The notes: a model not told the origin generated them from the sequence alone. 64,000 nucleotides of DNA from Trinickia mobilis (GCF_017315705.1 NZ_JAFLRF010000015.1:1-64000); one strand, 5' to 3'. Shown: positions 49,349-58,219, numbered from the stretch's first letter. Numbers and translations: made by a program.

Positions 49349-51112
49349 TTATAGGTCTTCCGAGCCGAGCAGCATCTCGGTGATGCCCTTGCCGGCCTGA
49401 ACCATCGGCCAGACGTTTTCGGTCGGATCGGTCTGGAAATCGAGAAATACGGTGCGATCCTTCAGACGCAGCGCTTCCTTCAGCGCCGGCTCGACATCCG
49501 CGGTTCTTTCGATGCGCATGCCGACGTGGCCGTACGCTTCGGCGAGCTTTACGAAGTCCGGCAGCGCATCCATGTACGAATGCGAATAGCGCTTGCTGTA
49601 TTCGATCTGCTGCCACTGGCGGACCATGCCGAGGTAGCGGTTGTTCAGCGAGATGATCTTGACCGCCGTGTCGTACTGCTTGCAGGTCGAGAGCTCCTGG
49701 ATGCACATCTGGATCGAGCCTTCGCCCGTGATGCAGACGACTTCGTCGTCCGGGTGCGCCATCTTGACGCCCATCGCCGCAGGCAGGCCGAAGCCCATCG
49801 TGCCGAGCCCGCCCGAGTTGATCCAGCGGCGCGGCTTGTTGAAGCGATAGAACTGCGCGGCCCACATCTGGTGCTGGCCGACGTCCGAGCAGACGAACGC
49901 GTTGCCGTCGGTGAGTTCCCAGAGCTTTTCGACGACGTATTGCGGCTTGATGATCTCGCTCGCGCGGTCGTACTTGAGGCAATTCTTCGAGCGCCAGCCT
50001 TCGATGTCCTTCCACCATTGCGCGAGCGCATCGGTGTCGGGGCCGTGCTCGGCGTGCTGCAATTGCTCGATGAGCTCCTTGAGCACTTCCTTCACGTCGC
50101 CGACGATCGGAATGTCGACCTTCACGCGCTTGCTGATCGAGGAAGGATCGATGTCGATATGGATGATCTTGCGCGGGCGCGAGGCGAAGTGCGCCGGGTC
50201 CCCGATCACGCGATCGTCGAAGCGCGCGCCGATGGCGATCAGCACGTCGCAGTTCTGCATCGCCATGTTGGCTTCGTACGTGCCGTGCATGCCGAGCATG
50301 CCGAGGAACTTCTTGTCGTTCGCGCGGTAGCCGCCGAGACCCATCAGCGTGTTCGTGACGGGGTAGCCGAGCAGATCGGCGAACTGGTTCAGCTCGCGCG
50401 ACGCGTCGGCGAGGATGATGCCGCCGCCGGTGTAGATATACGGGCGCTTCGCCGACAGGAGCAGCGCGACCGCCTTGCGGATCTGGCCGGAGTGGCCCTT
50501 GGTCACCGGGTTGTACGAGCGCAGCGACACGCTCTTGATCGGCTCGTACTGGCACGGCATCTTCGACACGTCCTTCGGAATGTCGATCAGCACGGGGCCC
50601 GGGCGGCCGGTGCGGGCAATGTAGAACGCTTTCTTGACCGTGGACGCGAGATCGCGCACGTCCTTCACGAGGAAGTTGTGCTTCACGCACGGACGCGTGA
50701 TGCCGACCGTATCGCACTCCTGGAACGCATCCTGGCCGATGGCGGCAGTCGGCACCTGGCCGCTGATGATCACCACCGGGATCGAATCCATGTAGGCCGT
50801 GGCGATGCCGGTCACCGCGTTGGTGACGCCGGGGCCGGAGGTCACGAGACAGACGCCGACCTTGCCGGTCGAGCGCGCGTAGGCGTCGGCGGCGTGCACG
50901 GCGGCTTGCTCGTGGCGCACGAGGATGTGCTGAAACTTGTCTTGCTTGTACAGCTCGTCGTAGATGTAGAGTACCGAGCCGCCGGGATAGCCCCAGACGA
51001 ATTCGACGTCTTCGTCGGCGAGCGCGCGCATGAGCACGGTAGCGCCAATGGAGTCAGCTTCGTGGGGGAGAGTCGTATCCGACGTGGAAAATTCCGCGCT
51101 TGGCATATTCAT
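49349..51112 (-). CDS. ilvI: Acetolactate synthase large subunit
   Basis: A 587-residue ThDP-dependent enzyme, first common step of valine/isoleucine/leucine synthesis. It has the catalytic Glu in VRHEQAAVHAAD, the FAD-binding middle domain and the ThDP motif TGEGSIQM to NNRYLGMV. Three ATGs lie at 51115, 51112 and 51106; 51112 has the best spacing to AAAGGTGA. Some annotations would name it ilvB. Confidence 0.95.
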   Translation of the reverse strand: MNMPSAEFSTSDTTLPHEADSIGATVLMRALADEDVEFVWGYPGGSVLYIYDELYKQDKFQHILVRHEQAAVHAADAYARSTGKVGVCLVTSGPGVTNAVTGIATAYMDSIPVVIISGQVPTAAIGQDAFQECDTVGITRPCVKHNFLVKDVRDLASTVKKAFYIARTGRPGPVLIDIPKDVSKMPCQYEPIKSVSLRSYNPVTKGHSGQIRKAVALLLSAKRPYIYTGGGIILADASRELNQFADLLGYPVTNTLMGLGGYRANDKKFLGMLGMHGTYEANMAMQNCDVLIAIGARFDDRVIGDPAHFASRPRKIIHIDIDPSSISKRVKVDIPIVGDVKEVLKELIEQLQHAEHGPDTDALAQWWKDIEGWRSKNCLKYDRASEIIKPQYVVEKLWELTDGNAFVCSDVGQHQMWAAQFYRFNKPRRWINSGGLGTMGFGLPAAMGVKMAHPDDEVVCITGEGSIQMCIQELSTCKQYDTAVKIISLNNRYLGMVRQWQQIEYSKRYSHSYMDALPDFVKLAEAYGHVGMRIERTADVEPALKEALRLKDRTVFLDFQTDPTENVWPMVQAGKGITEMLLGSEDL

Positions 51113-51257
51113 CATTCACCTTTCGAATTTTCGGCAAAAAATTGATCGGGTGCTCTCTGCCGGGCTTGTGGCTCGGGTTCAAGCGGCGCGTCCAGTTGAC
51201 AGGCGAACTTCTTGGGCTCGCCTCAAAAGAGACAGTCACTTATGTTGCGAACCGTTG

Positions 51258-51286
51258 AAGATAATCGCTGCGCATAGCGCGGTCAA
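51258..51286 (-). promoter_or_regulatory. Sigma-70 promoter of the ilvI-ilvH-ilvC operon
   Basis: On the minus strand, TTGACC (51281-51286), a 17-bp spacer and TATCTT (51258-51263). The leader to ilvI would be about 140 nt. I looked for a branched-chain-rich leader peptide in it and found none. Confidence 0.6.
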
Positions 51287-51482
51287 GTCATAATTCCCGC
51301 AGCGCAGCACGCCCAGCCCGCAAGCCTGTCGGAATTCTCGGTAAAAACCGCGTAAAAACAACGATTCAGCCGAGCATTGCGGCGCCCGGCGACCCAGCAC
51401 GGCAAAAGTTTGTTAGCATCCGCGGGTTTTACGACATTTTTCAATCGATTACGGCGTGCACTCGCTGCGCCGATTCCCACGG

Positions 51483-52046
51483 ATGGCATCAGACAAGGAA
51501 CTCGCCGATTTTCTGGCGGGCGTCGAAAGGCGCGCGTTCAAGCAGACGGTCTACGCCGTGCGCGACGACGATGCCGCCCTAGATATCGTTCAGGACGCAA
51601 TGATCAAGCTCGCCGAGAAGTACGGCGACCGTCCGGCGGCTGAGCTTCCCCTTCTCTTTCAGCGTATTCTTCAGAACGCGACGCATGATTATTTTCGTCG
51701 CCAGAAAGTGCGCAATACTTGGATCAGCCTGTTTTCGTCGCTTGGAAACGCGGAAGACGACGAATTCGATCCGCTCGAAACCCTCGAATCCGAGGAAGGC
51801 TCGATCGGAGCGGAAAGCAGTGAGCAAAAGCTCGAACGCGATCAGGTGCTGGCGCTGATCGACGCGGAGATCCAAAAATTACCGGCACGTCAACGGGAGG
51901 CGTTTCTCATGCGTTACTGGGAAGATATGGATGTCGCCGAGACTGCCGCCGCAATGGGCTGCTCCGAAGGCAGTGTCAAGACACACTGTTCCCGAGCCAC
52001 GCACGCACTGGCGGCCGCGCTCAAGGCCAAAGGAATCACGCTATGA
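51483..52046 (+). CDS. ECF-type RNA polymerase sigma factor
   Basis: A 187-residue sigma-70 family protein with regions 2 and 4 only. Region 2 includes ALDIVQDAMIKLAEKYG and the DNA-contacting DYFRRQKVRN; region 4 is LPARQREAFLMRYWEDMDVAETAAAMGCSEGSVKTH as a helix-turn-helix. An acidic linker (EDDEFDPLETLESEEGS) separates them. It overlaps the DUF3619 gene by 4 nt. DUF3619 may be its anti-sigma factor, since it has one membrane segment. The inducing signal is unknown. Confidence 0.92.
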   Translation: MASDKELADFLAGVERRAFKQTVYAVRDDDAALDIVQDAMIKLAEKYGDRPAAELPLLFQRILQNATHDYFRRQKVRNTWISLFSSLGNAEDDEFDPLETLESEEGSIGAESSEQKLERDQVLALIDAEIQKLPARQREAFLMRYWEDMDVAETAAAMGCSEGSVKTHCSRATHALAAALKAKGITL

Positions 52047-52462
52047 GCTCCGCTCCCGATACAAAAGAACTCGAATTCGCACTGAAAGTGCGTCGCGCGC
52101 TCGACGAAAACGCCGCCAACCTGCCCGTCTCCGCTGTCGACAAGCTGGCGGCTGCCCGGCGCACCGCTCTCGCCCGCAAGAAACCGGAAGCCGTCACCGC
52201 ACCCGCCTTGGCGCCGGTGTTCGCCCATGCCGGCATGCCCGTCCCTGCTGGCGCGCCGCGCCGCGTCTCGCCGCTGCGCCGCCTCTTGCGCGTATGGCCG
52301 CTCGTGGCGCTCGTGCTGGGCGTCGCCGCCGTAGCCTATTGGGAAGACGTGCAGCGCGCCGCCGAACTCGCCGATATCGATGCCGCGATGCTGAGCGACG
52401 ATCTGCCGCTCAACGCGTATCTCGATCACGGGTTCAACGCGTATCTGTCGCGCGCCCGTTAA
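52043..52462 (+). CDS. DUF3619 family protein (possible anti-sigma factor)
   Basis: A 139-residue protein with a cytoplasmic N-terminal half, one membrane segment at about residues 84-100 (WPLVALVLGVAAVAYW), and a short C-terminal part with LSDDLPLNAYLDHGFNAYL. It overlaps the sigma factor gene (ATGA). This topology and position fit an anti-sigma factor, but no anti-sigma motif is recognisable; this is inference. Confidence 0.85.
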   Translation: MSSAPDTKELEFALKVRRALDENAANLPVSAVDKLAAARRTALARKKPEAVTAPALAPVFAHAGMPVPAGAPRRVSPLRRLLRVWPLVALVLGVAAVAYWEDVQRAAELADIDAAMLSDDLPLNAYLDHGFNAYLSRAR

Positions 52463-52483
52463 AGCGGCAGGGAGAAAATCGGG

Positions 52484-53239
52484 GTGAGCTACAAGCGCGG
52501 CTTGGCCGTTCTGTTCGGGTGCGCGATTGCGGGCCTGGTCGCGTTCGCCGCAACTTATCCGCGCTTCTGTGCGCAGCCGGCCGCGGCGCCGGCCGCCGGC
52601 GCGCCTCTTGGCGTGTCGTCGCCGGTCACGGCGCTGACGGCCGATCTGCCGTCGCTGCCGATCGACAGCAATCCGCTCTCGTGGGCGCGCCTGACGCGCG
52701 CCCAGCACGAGGCGCTCGCTCCGTTCGCATCCGAGTGGGACAGGTTCAGCGACGAACGCAAGCGCAAATGGATCAAGATCGCGTCGCGTTTCGCGAAGAT
52801 GTCGCCTGAAGCACAAAAAAGGCTGCACGAACGCATGATGGAGTGGGTCAAGATGACGCCGGAGCAGCGGCGCGTCGCACGCGAGAACTATCAGGTTTCG
52901 AAGGAATTGCCGGCGCAGGCGCGCCAGAACGCCTGGAAGGCGTATCAGGAGCTGCCTGAGGAGCAGAAAGAGAAACTCGCCGCCGCCGAGCGCAAACGCC
53001 GGCCGACCGTCGTCAGCGCGCCGCCGTCCGGTACGAAGAGCGAAATCAAGGGGATCAACCGGCTCGTGAACCAGCACGAGCAGCCGGGAAGCAGCGTGGC
53101 AGCGTTGCCTCAGCCGCACCCGGCAAGCGAGCCCGCAGCGGGCGGTGTGCCGCAGCTTCCGGCGCCGGGCAGTTTCACGCCCGCGACGCCGGTGCCGGTG
53201 TCGCCGCCCGAAGCGCCTTCGGTGTACCAAGGCTCCTGA
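52484..53239 (+). CDS. DUF3106 domain protein, exported
   Basis: A 251-residue protein with an N-terminal signal anchor (residues 5-22). The central part is the Trp- and charge-rich DUF3106 region (SEWDRFSDERKRKWIKIASR and later QKRLHERMMEWVKMTPEQRR). The last 80 residues are Pro/Ala/Ser-rich. It starts with GTG; AGGGAGA lies upstream. It probably works in the periplasm in the response controlled by the upstream sigma factor. Confidence 0.85.
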   Translation: MSYKRGLAVLFGCAIAGLVAFAATYPRFCAQPAAAPAAGAPLGVSSPVTALTADLPSLPIDSNPLSWARLTRAQHEALAPFASEWDRFSDERKRKWIKIASRFAKMSPEAQKRLHERMMEWVKMTPEQRRVARENYQVSKELPAQARQNAWKAYQELPEEQKEKLAAAERKRRPTVVSAPPSGTKSEIKGINRLVNQHEQPGSSVAALPQPHPASEPAAGGVPQLPAPGSFTPATPVPVSPPEAPSVYQGS

Positions 53240-53245
53240 ACGCGG

Positions 53246-53815
53246 TTGCGCCCGCCCGTGCTCACGCCTACGACCGACGCCCGCACACCCCATCCGCCCG
53301 CGGCTCACGTGAGCGCACCGCCGAGCGTGCGCCGCCGGCTGGCGTCGATGGCGTATGAGGGCGTGATCCTGTTCGGCGTCGTGTTCTTCGCCGGCTACCT
53401 CTTCAGCACGCTGACCCAGCAGCGCAACGGTCTCACCCATCACAACCTGCTTGCCGCGTGGATCGGTGTCGTGGCCGGCGTCTATTTCGTCTGGTTCTGG
53501 ACGCACGGCGGCCAGACGCTGCCGATGAAAACATGGCGGCTGCGCGTGGTTGGCGCCGACGGCAAGGCGGTGTCCGTCGGACGCGCGATTGTCCGCTATG
53601 CGCTGGCGTGGCTATGGTTTCTGCCGCCGCTCGCCTTGCATCCGCTCCTGAAATTGAGCCTGCCGGTGACGCTAGGCGTCGCGGCCGTCTGGTTCGTCCT
53701 GTGGGCCGCGGCCGCGCGGTTCGACCGCGAACGGCAATTCCCGCACGATCGGCTGGCGGGCACACGCATCGTCACCGTCGACCTCGCCCGGCCCGCCGCC
53801 GCAACCGCCGGCTGA
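53246..53815 (+). CDS. RDD family membrane protein
   Basis: A protein of up to 189 residues with several membrane segments and the family features RRLASMAYEGVILFGVVF, GGQTLPMKTWRLRVVG and late FPHDRLAGTRIV. Its role is unknown; RDD proteins often accompany secretion or stress clusters. The start is uncertain: TTG 53246, GTG 53258 and GTG 53309 are all possible, and none has a clear ribosome-binding site. Confidence 0.82.
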   Translation: MRPPVLTPTTDARTPHPPAAHVSAPPSVRRRLASMAYEGVILFGVVFFAGYLFSTLTQQRNGLTHHNLLAAWIGVVAGVYFVWFWTHGGQTLPMKTWRLRVVGADGKAVSVGRAIVRYALAWLWFLPPLALHPLLKLSLPVTLGVAAVWFVLWAAAARFDRERQFPHDRLAGTRIVTVDLARPAAATAG

Positions 53816-53872
53816 TGCGCTTTTGCAACGCCCGGCACGGCACAAACGGCACGTAATAAGAAGTTCTTGTGA

Positions 53873-53890
53873 CTGTCACGGAGCAGTCAC
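53873..53890 (+). promoter_or_regulatory. Pho-box-like direct repeat upstream of the PlcP-like gene
   Basis: CTGTCAC (53873-53879), four bases and CAGTCAC (53884-53890) give the 11-bp period of PhoB sites, with one mismatch in 14 to a repeated CTGTCAC. The bases also form a dyad TGTGACTG/CAGTCACA with an 8-nt gap. It ends 45 bp before the ATG at 53936. Confidence 0.45.
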
Positions 53891-53935
53891 AGCCCCATGG
53901 CGGAATGCGCGTATCGCAAACTCGACGCGTGAGCC

Positions 53936-54877
53936 ATGGACCAAGAAACGTCCGCGACTTCCCTCCTCCGCCAAATCGGCGCCAGCGTCGACCCCGTCGC
54001 CTTCCGGCCCGCCTCAATAGACGACACGCTGCCAGTCCCGCAGGATCCCGGTCTCCCTCCCGCAACGGCCAGCAGTCGTCACGACGATGACGATGCCGGC
54101 TCGCACCGCTACCGCGCGATCTGGCTGTCGGACATCCACCTCGGATCGAGCGGCTGCCAGGCGCCGTATCTGCTCGACTTCCTGCGCCACAACGAATCGG
54201 AATACCTGTACCTCGTCGGCGACATCATCGACGGCTGGCAATTGAAGAAAGGCTGGTATTGGCCGCAGGCGCACAACGACGTCGTGCAGAAGATCCTGCG
54301 CAAAGCGAGAAAAGGCACGCACGTCGTCTACATCCCCGGCAATCACGACGAAGGCGCGCGCCAGTTCTGCGACCTCGCGTTCGGCGACATCCATGTGCGC
54401 GGCGAAGCGTTCCATACGACGCTCTCCGGCAAGCGCCTGTGGATCGTGCACGGCGACTTGTTCGACGGCGTGATCCAGCACGCGAAGTGGCTCGCCTATC
54501 TCGGCGACACCGCGTACACGATGATCCTGATCCTGAACCGCTGGTTCAACCGGATCCGCAGCAAGCTCGGCTTCCAGTACTGGTCGCTGTCGCAGTACCT
54601 GAAGCACCAGGTCAAGAACGCGGTCAACTTCATCTCGTCGTTCGAGCGCGTGATGACCGACGAAGCGCGCCGCCGCGGCTGCGACGGCGTCGTCTGCGGC
54701 CACATCCACAAGGCCGAGATCCGCGACATCGACGGCGTGCTCTATTGCAACGACGGCGACTGGGTCGAGAGCCTGTCGGCGCTCGTCGAGACGCTCGAAG
54801 GCGAACTGAAGGTGATCTACTGGACCGTCATGCGCTCGCCGCAAGTCAGCTCGCGCAAGGCGAAGGCCACCGCTTAA
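53936..54877 (+). CDS. PlcP-like metallophosphoesterase (LpxH-like family)
   Basis: A 313-residue calcineurin-like phosphoesterase. Metal ligands are visible: D66 and H68 (LSDIHLG), D96 (VGDIIDG), N136/H137 (PGNHDE), VHGDLFD and CGHIHKAEI. The sequence QLKKGWYWPQAHNDVVQKIL and WLAYLGD is closer to PlcP, the phospholipase C that replaces phospholipids during phosphate starvation, than to LpxH of lipid A synthesis. The first 57 residues are an extra low-complexity tail. A GT4 glycosyltransferase and DgkA follow. Probably it converts phospholipid to diacylglycerol. Confidence 0.82.
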   Translation: MDQETSATSLLRQIGASVDPVAFRPASIDDTLPVPQDPGLPPATASSRHDDDDAGSHRYRAIWLSDIHLGSSGCQAPYLLDFLRHNESEYLYLVGDIIDGWQLKKGWYWPQAHNDVVQKILRKARKGTHVVYIPGNHDEGARQFCDLAFGDIHVRGEAFHTTLSGKRLWIVHGDLFDGVIQHAKWLAYLGDTAYTMILILNRWFNRIRSKLGFQYWSLSQYLKHQVKNAVNFISSFERVMTDEARRRGCDGVVCGHIHKAEIRDIDGVLYCNDGDWVESLSALVETLEGELKVIYWTVMRSPQVSSRKAKATA

Positions 54878-54904
54878 ATCCTGCTCCTCATCGGACCACC
54901 CTCA

Positions 54905-55936
54905 ATGAAAATCCTGATCGTCACAGATGCATGGGAACCGCAGGTCAACGGCGTGGTGCGCACGCTGAAGAACACGACGCGCGAGCTCTCCGCGCTCGGA
55001 CATCGCGTCGAGCTCCTGACGCCGCTCGAGTTCAACACGATCCCATGCCCGACTTATCCGGAGATCCGGCTGTCGCTGTTTCCGCGCCGCAAGCTCAATG
55101 CGCGCATCGACGAATTCGCGCCGGACGCGCTGCATATCGCGACCGAAGGCCCGCTCGGCCTCGCCGCGCGCGCCTATGCGCTCAAGCACAAGCTGCCGTT
55201 CACGACCGCCTACCACACGCGCTTTCCCGAGTACGTGCAGGCGCGCTTCGGCATCCCGCTTTCGGCCACCTACAAATTCCTGCACTGGTTCCATAAGCCG
55301 TCGCTGTCGGTGATGGCGCCCACGCCGGTCGTCAAAGCCGATCTGGAAAAATACGGCTTCACCAACGTCGTGCTGTGGACGCGCGGCGTCGATCTCGACA
55401 TCTTTCATCAGATGGAGTCGAAGGTTCTCAACACCGCGCGGCCGATTTTCCTGTACGTCGGGCGCGTTGCCGTGGAGAAGAACGTCGAGGCGTTCCTGAA
55501 GCTCGATCTGCCCGGCTCGAAGTGGGTCGCGGGCGAAGGCCCCGCGCTCGCCGAATTGAAGTCGCGCTATCCCGAGGTCAACTACCTCGGCGTGCTGACG
55601 CAGGCCGAGCTCGCGAAGGTCTACGCGGCAGCCGACGTGTTCGTGTTCCCTAGCCGCACCGACACGTTCGGACTCGTGCTGCTCGAAGCGCTCGCGTGCG
55701 GCACCCCGGTGGCGGCCTTCCCGGTAACCGGTCCGATCGACGTGCTCGGCGACGGCGGCGCCGGCGCAATGAACGAGGACCTGCGCGAAGCGTGCCTCGA
55801 AGCGCTGAAGATAGATCGCAATCATGCCCGTGCATGGGCTGAGCGCTTCTCGTGGACCGCCGCTTCGGAGCAGTTCGCGGCCCACTTGAAACCGCTGTCG
55901 CGCCCGACGTTCAGCGAGGAAAGCGCAGCCGCATGA
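54905..55936 (+). CDS. GT4 glycosyltransferase (Agt-like, probable glycolipid synthase)
   Basis: A 343-residue two-domain GT-B enzyme. N-terminal VTDAWEPQVNGVVRTL is typical for GT4 glycolipid synthases; the C-terminal half has LYVGRVAVEKNV, the sugar-nucleotide loop FPSRTDTFGLVLLEALACG and the final helix. In Pi-limited bacteria Agt uses UDP-sugars to glycosylate the diacylglycerol made by PlcP. The gene starts 27 bp after the PlcP-like gene, so a shared transcript is likely. The sugar donor is not known. Confidence 0.85.
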   Translation: MKILIVTDAWEPQVNGVVRTLKNTTRELSALGHRVELLTPLEFNTIPCPTYPEIRLSLFPRRKLNARIDEFAPDALHIATEGPLGLAARAYALKHKLPFTTAYHTRFPEYVQARFGIPLSATYKFLHWFHKPSLSVMAPTPVVKADLEKYGFTNVVLWTRGVDLDIFHQMESKVLNTARPIFLYVGRVAVEKNVEAFLKLDLPGSKWVAGEGPALAELKSRYPEVNYLGVLTQAELAKVYAAADVFVFPSRTDTFGLVLLEALACGTPVAAFPVTGPIDVLGDGGAGAMNEDLREACLEALKIDRNHARAWAERFSWTAASEQFAAHLKPLSRPTFSEESAAA

Positions 55937-56682
55937 CGCGCGGCACGACAGGCGCGAAAGCGCGGCCCCTGCCGCCGCCGGCGGCGTCGCGGGCGGGGCA
56001 GGCGTTGCCCGAACGCACGGCGCCCGACGCCAGGCTCGACGCCGAGCCGTTCGGCGACACGATGGCGGACGACCCGCACGCCAAGCGCGCAACCAGCACG
56101 CCTTCCCCCGCTGGCGCGATAATGACCGCTCCATCGAACGACGCGCCTCGCCCTCCGCGAGCCGCGTCCGCCGACTCCGCCCCACAGGTCACGCCGATGC
56201 GCCTCCCTCTCTCCGACTCGCACGACAGCACCGACACCCACGAACCGCTCGGCCCCGACGATCCGCTCGCGCCGCTGCCGTTCAATCCGTACAAGGGCAA
56301 TCGCGGCGTCACGCGCGCGTGGCACGCTCTCAAGAACTCGCTGAACGGCTTTAGCGTAGCAATCCGCGAGGAAAGCGCGTTTCGCCAGGAGCTGACGCTC
56401 GCCGCGATCCTCGTGCCGTGCGGCGTGTTCGTTCCTGTCGATGCGGTCTCGCACGTGCTGCTGCTCGGCTCGGTGCTCCTCGTGCTGATCGTCGAGCTGC
56501 TCAACTCGAGTGTGGAGGCCGCCATCGACCGTATCTCGCTCGAACGCCACGAGCTGTCCAAGCGCGCGAAGGATCTCGGAAGTGCGGCGGTGATGGTGGC
56601 GCTTTTCGTCTGCGTCATGACGTGGGTGCTGATCGTCGGGCCGCTCGTGGTGCGCTGGGTCGGCCAGTGGGTCGGACGTTAG
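55933..56682 (+). CDS. dgkA: Diacylglycerol kinase with long N-terminal extension
   Basis: The last 115 residues are a typical DgkA: ESAFRQEL and the signature IVELLNSSVEAAIDRISLER, with three membrane segments. It phosphorylates diacylglycerol to phosphatidic acid. The ATG at 55933 overlaps the glycosyltransferase stop codon (ATGA) and has AGGAAAG upstream; it gives 249 residues with an unusual Pro/Ala/Arg-rich N-terminus. Later ATGs at 56062, 56122 or 56197 would give more normal lengths. The kinase and the glycosyltransferase would compete for diacylglycerol. Confidence 0.85.
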   Translation: MTRGTTGAKARPLPPPAASRAGQALPERTAPDARLDAEPFGDTMADDPHAKRATSTPSPAGAIMTAPSNDAPRPPRAASADSAPQVTPMRLPLSDSHDSTDTHEPLGPDDPLAPLPFNPYKGNRGVTRAWHALKNSLNGFSVAIREESAFRQELTLAAILVPCGVFVPVDAVSHVLLLGSVLLVLIVELLNSSVEAAIDRISLERHELSKRAKDLGSAAVMVALFVCVMTWVLIVGPLVVRWVGQWVGR

Positions 56683-56899
56683 CGCGCCGATTCGTTCGGA
56701 CCCCGCAATGCAGCGCCCCGAAGCCGCGATAGCGGCCTCGCACGACGCGACCGGTGAAAACCCTGAATCCAAGGCTAGATAAGAGAACGAGCGGTTTATA
56801 ATCGCCCGGCAGTCTCAAAATCATAGAAACCGAGCCGGGTCGACGCCGCAGCACACCCGTTGCCGTGCGCCAGTCCCGGCGGAACCAGGGCCGACGAGA

Positions 56900-57628
56900 A
56901 TGGAAGCCAAACCTCCCCGCCGTACTCGTGAGCGCATTCTTGAGTTGTCGCTGAAGCTCTTCAACGAGATCGGTGAGCCGAACGTCACGACGACGACGAT
57001 CGCCGAGGAAATGGAGATCAGCCCAGGCAACCTTTACTACCATTTCCGTAACAAAGACGACATTATCAATAGCATATTTGCTCAATTTGAACAGGCTATC
57101 GAAAAGCGTCTTCGCTTTCCGGAAGACCATCGTCCGACGATCGACGAGACGTGGTCCTATCTGCAGTACATGGCCGAGTTCATGTGGGCGTACCGGTTCC
57201 TTTATCGGGACCTGAACGACCTGCTCGCGCGCAACCGCACGCTCGAAATGCACTTCAAGCAGATCATCAGCCACAAGGTGCGCTTCGCGCGCGAGATGTG
57301 CGAGCTGCTGGTCGCTGACAACGAGATGGTCGCGAAGCCGGAAGAGATCCAGGTGATCGCGACCAACATGGGCGTCGTCTCGACCTACTGGCTGTCGTAC
57401 CAGTTCGTGATGAACCCTCGCAAATACAACGAGCCGGACGCGATTCGCGACGATCTGCATCAGGTCAGCGTGCACGTGATCTCGATGATGGCGCCGTACC
57501 TGCGCGGCCGCTCGCGCCAGCTCTTTGACGACCTCGTCTCCGGCAAGCTGCCCAAGCGCGAGTTCGCCGACTTCCTGCCGCCTCGCGAGCCCGGCGCGGC
57601 CCGCTCCGACTCGAAGGATTCTCGATAA
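56900..57628 (+). CDS. TetR family transcriptional regulator
   Basis: A 242-residue repressor-type protein. The N-terminal helix-turn-helix (RRTRERILELSLKLFNEIG, then TTIAEEMEISPGNLYYHFRN) is clear, and the helical C-terminal ligand domain is large. Its targets are unknown. It is directly followed by the LOG gene (ATG at 57629 right after the stop codon). It might bind the CGACCG-centred dyads elsewhere in the window, but nothing shows this. Confidence 0.93.
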   Translation: MEAKPPRRTRERILELSLKLFNEIGEPNVTTTTIAEEMEISPGNLYYHFRNKDDIINSIFAQFEQAIEKRLRFPEDHRPTIDETWSYLQYMAEFMWAYRFLYRDLNDLLARNRTLEMHFKQIISHKVRFAREMCELLVADNEMVAKPEEIQVIATNMGVVSTYWLSYQFVMNPRKYNEPDAIRDDLHQVSVHVISMMAPYLRGRSRQLFDDLVSGKLPKREFADFLPPREPGAARSDSKDSR

Positions 57629-58219
57629 ATGAAATCGGTATGTGTGTACTGCGGCTCTTCGTTCGGCGTGAAGCCGGTGTACGCGAAAGCCGCGCAGGCG
57701 TTTGGCCGCGCGCTCGTGGATGCGGGACTGACGCTCGTCTATGGCGGCGGCCGCGTCGGCCTGATGGGCACGATCGCCGATGAGGTGCTCGCCGCGGGCG
57801 GCCGCGCGATCGGCGTGATCCCCGAGCTGCTCGTCAACAAGGAAGTCGGGCACCGCGGGCTTTCCGAGCTGCACGTCGTGCCGGACATGCATCAACGCAA
57901 GAAGATGATGGCCGACTTGTCCGACGCGTTCGTCGCGCTGCCGGGCGGCGCGGGCACGCTCGAAGAGCTGTTCGAGGCCTACACGTGGGCGCAGCTCGGC
58001 TATCACCAGAAGGCGGTCGCGCTCTATAACATCGAGGGCTACTACGATCCGCTCGTCACGATGCTCGAACACACGGTGCAGGAAGGCTTCATGCAGCGGA
58101 CCTATCTGGACATCCTGCAGATCGAGACCGACGCCGCCGCGCTGATCGACAAGCTCAAGCGTTATCACCCGCCCAGCAAGGACAAGTGGTCGGCCAAAAC
58201 CACGCCCGACACGGTGTGA
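57629..58219 (+). CDS. LOG family protein (cytokinin riboside phosphoribohydrolase-like)
   Basis: A 196-residue Rossmann-fold protein of the TIGR00730/LOG family. It has VCVYCGSSFGVKPVY, YGGGRVGLMG, the MHQRKKMM Arg and the catalytic PGGAGTLEELFEAYTW. Plant and some bacterial members release cytokinin bases from nucleotides; others are nucleotide 5'-monophosphate nucleosidases. Its ATG follows the TetR stop codon without a gap, so both are co-translated. Confidence 0.93.
   Translation: MKSVCVYCGSSFGVKPVYAKAAQAFGRALVDAGLTLVYGGGRVGLMGTIADEVLAAGGRAIGVIPELLVNKEVGHRGLSELHVVPDMHQRKKMMADLSDAFVALPGGAGTLEELFEAYTWAQLGYHQKAVALYNIEGYYDPLVTMLEHTVQEGFMQRTYLDILQIETDAAALIDKLKRYHPPSKDKWSAKTTPDTV

Noticed and set aside
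51054-51239. Leader peptide for the ilv operon
   Set aside because: The only ORF in the leader has no excess of Ile, Val or Leu codons and no clear attenuator follows.
53868-53891. CRP site (TGTGA and TCACA)
   Set aside because: The two halves are 14 bases apart rather than 6; the direct-repeat Pho-box reading fits better.
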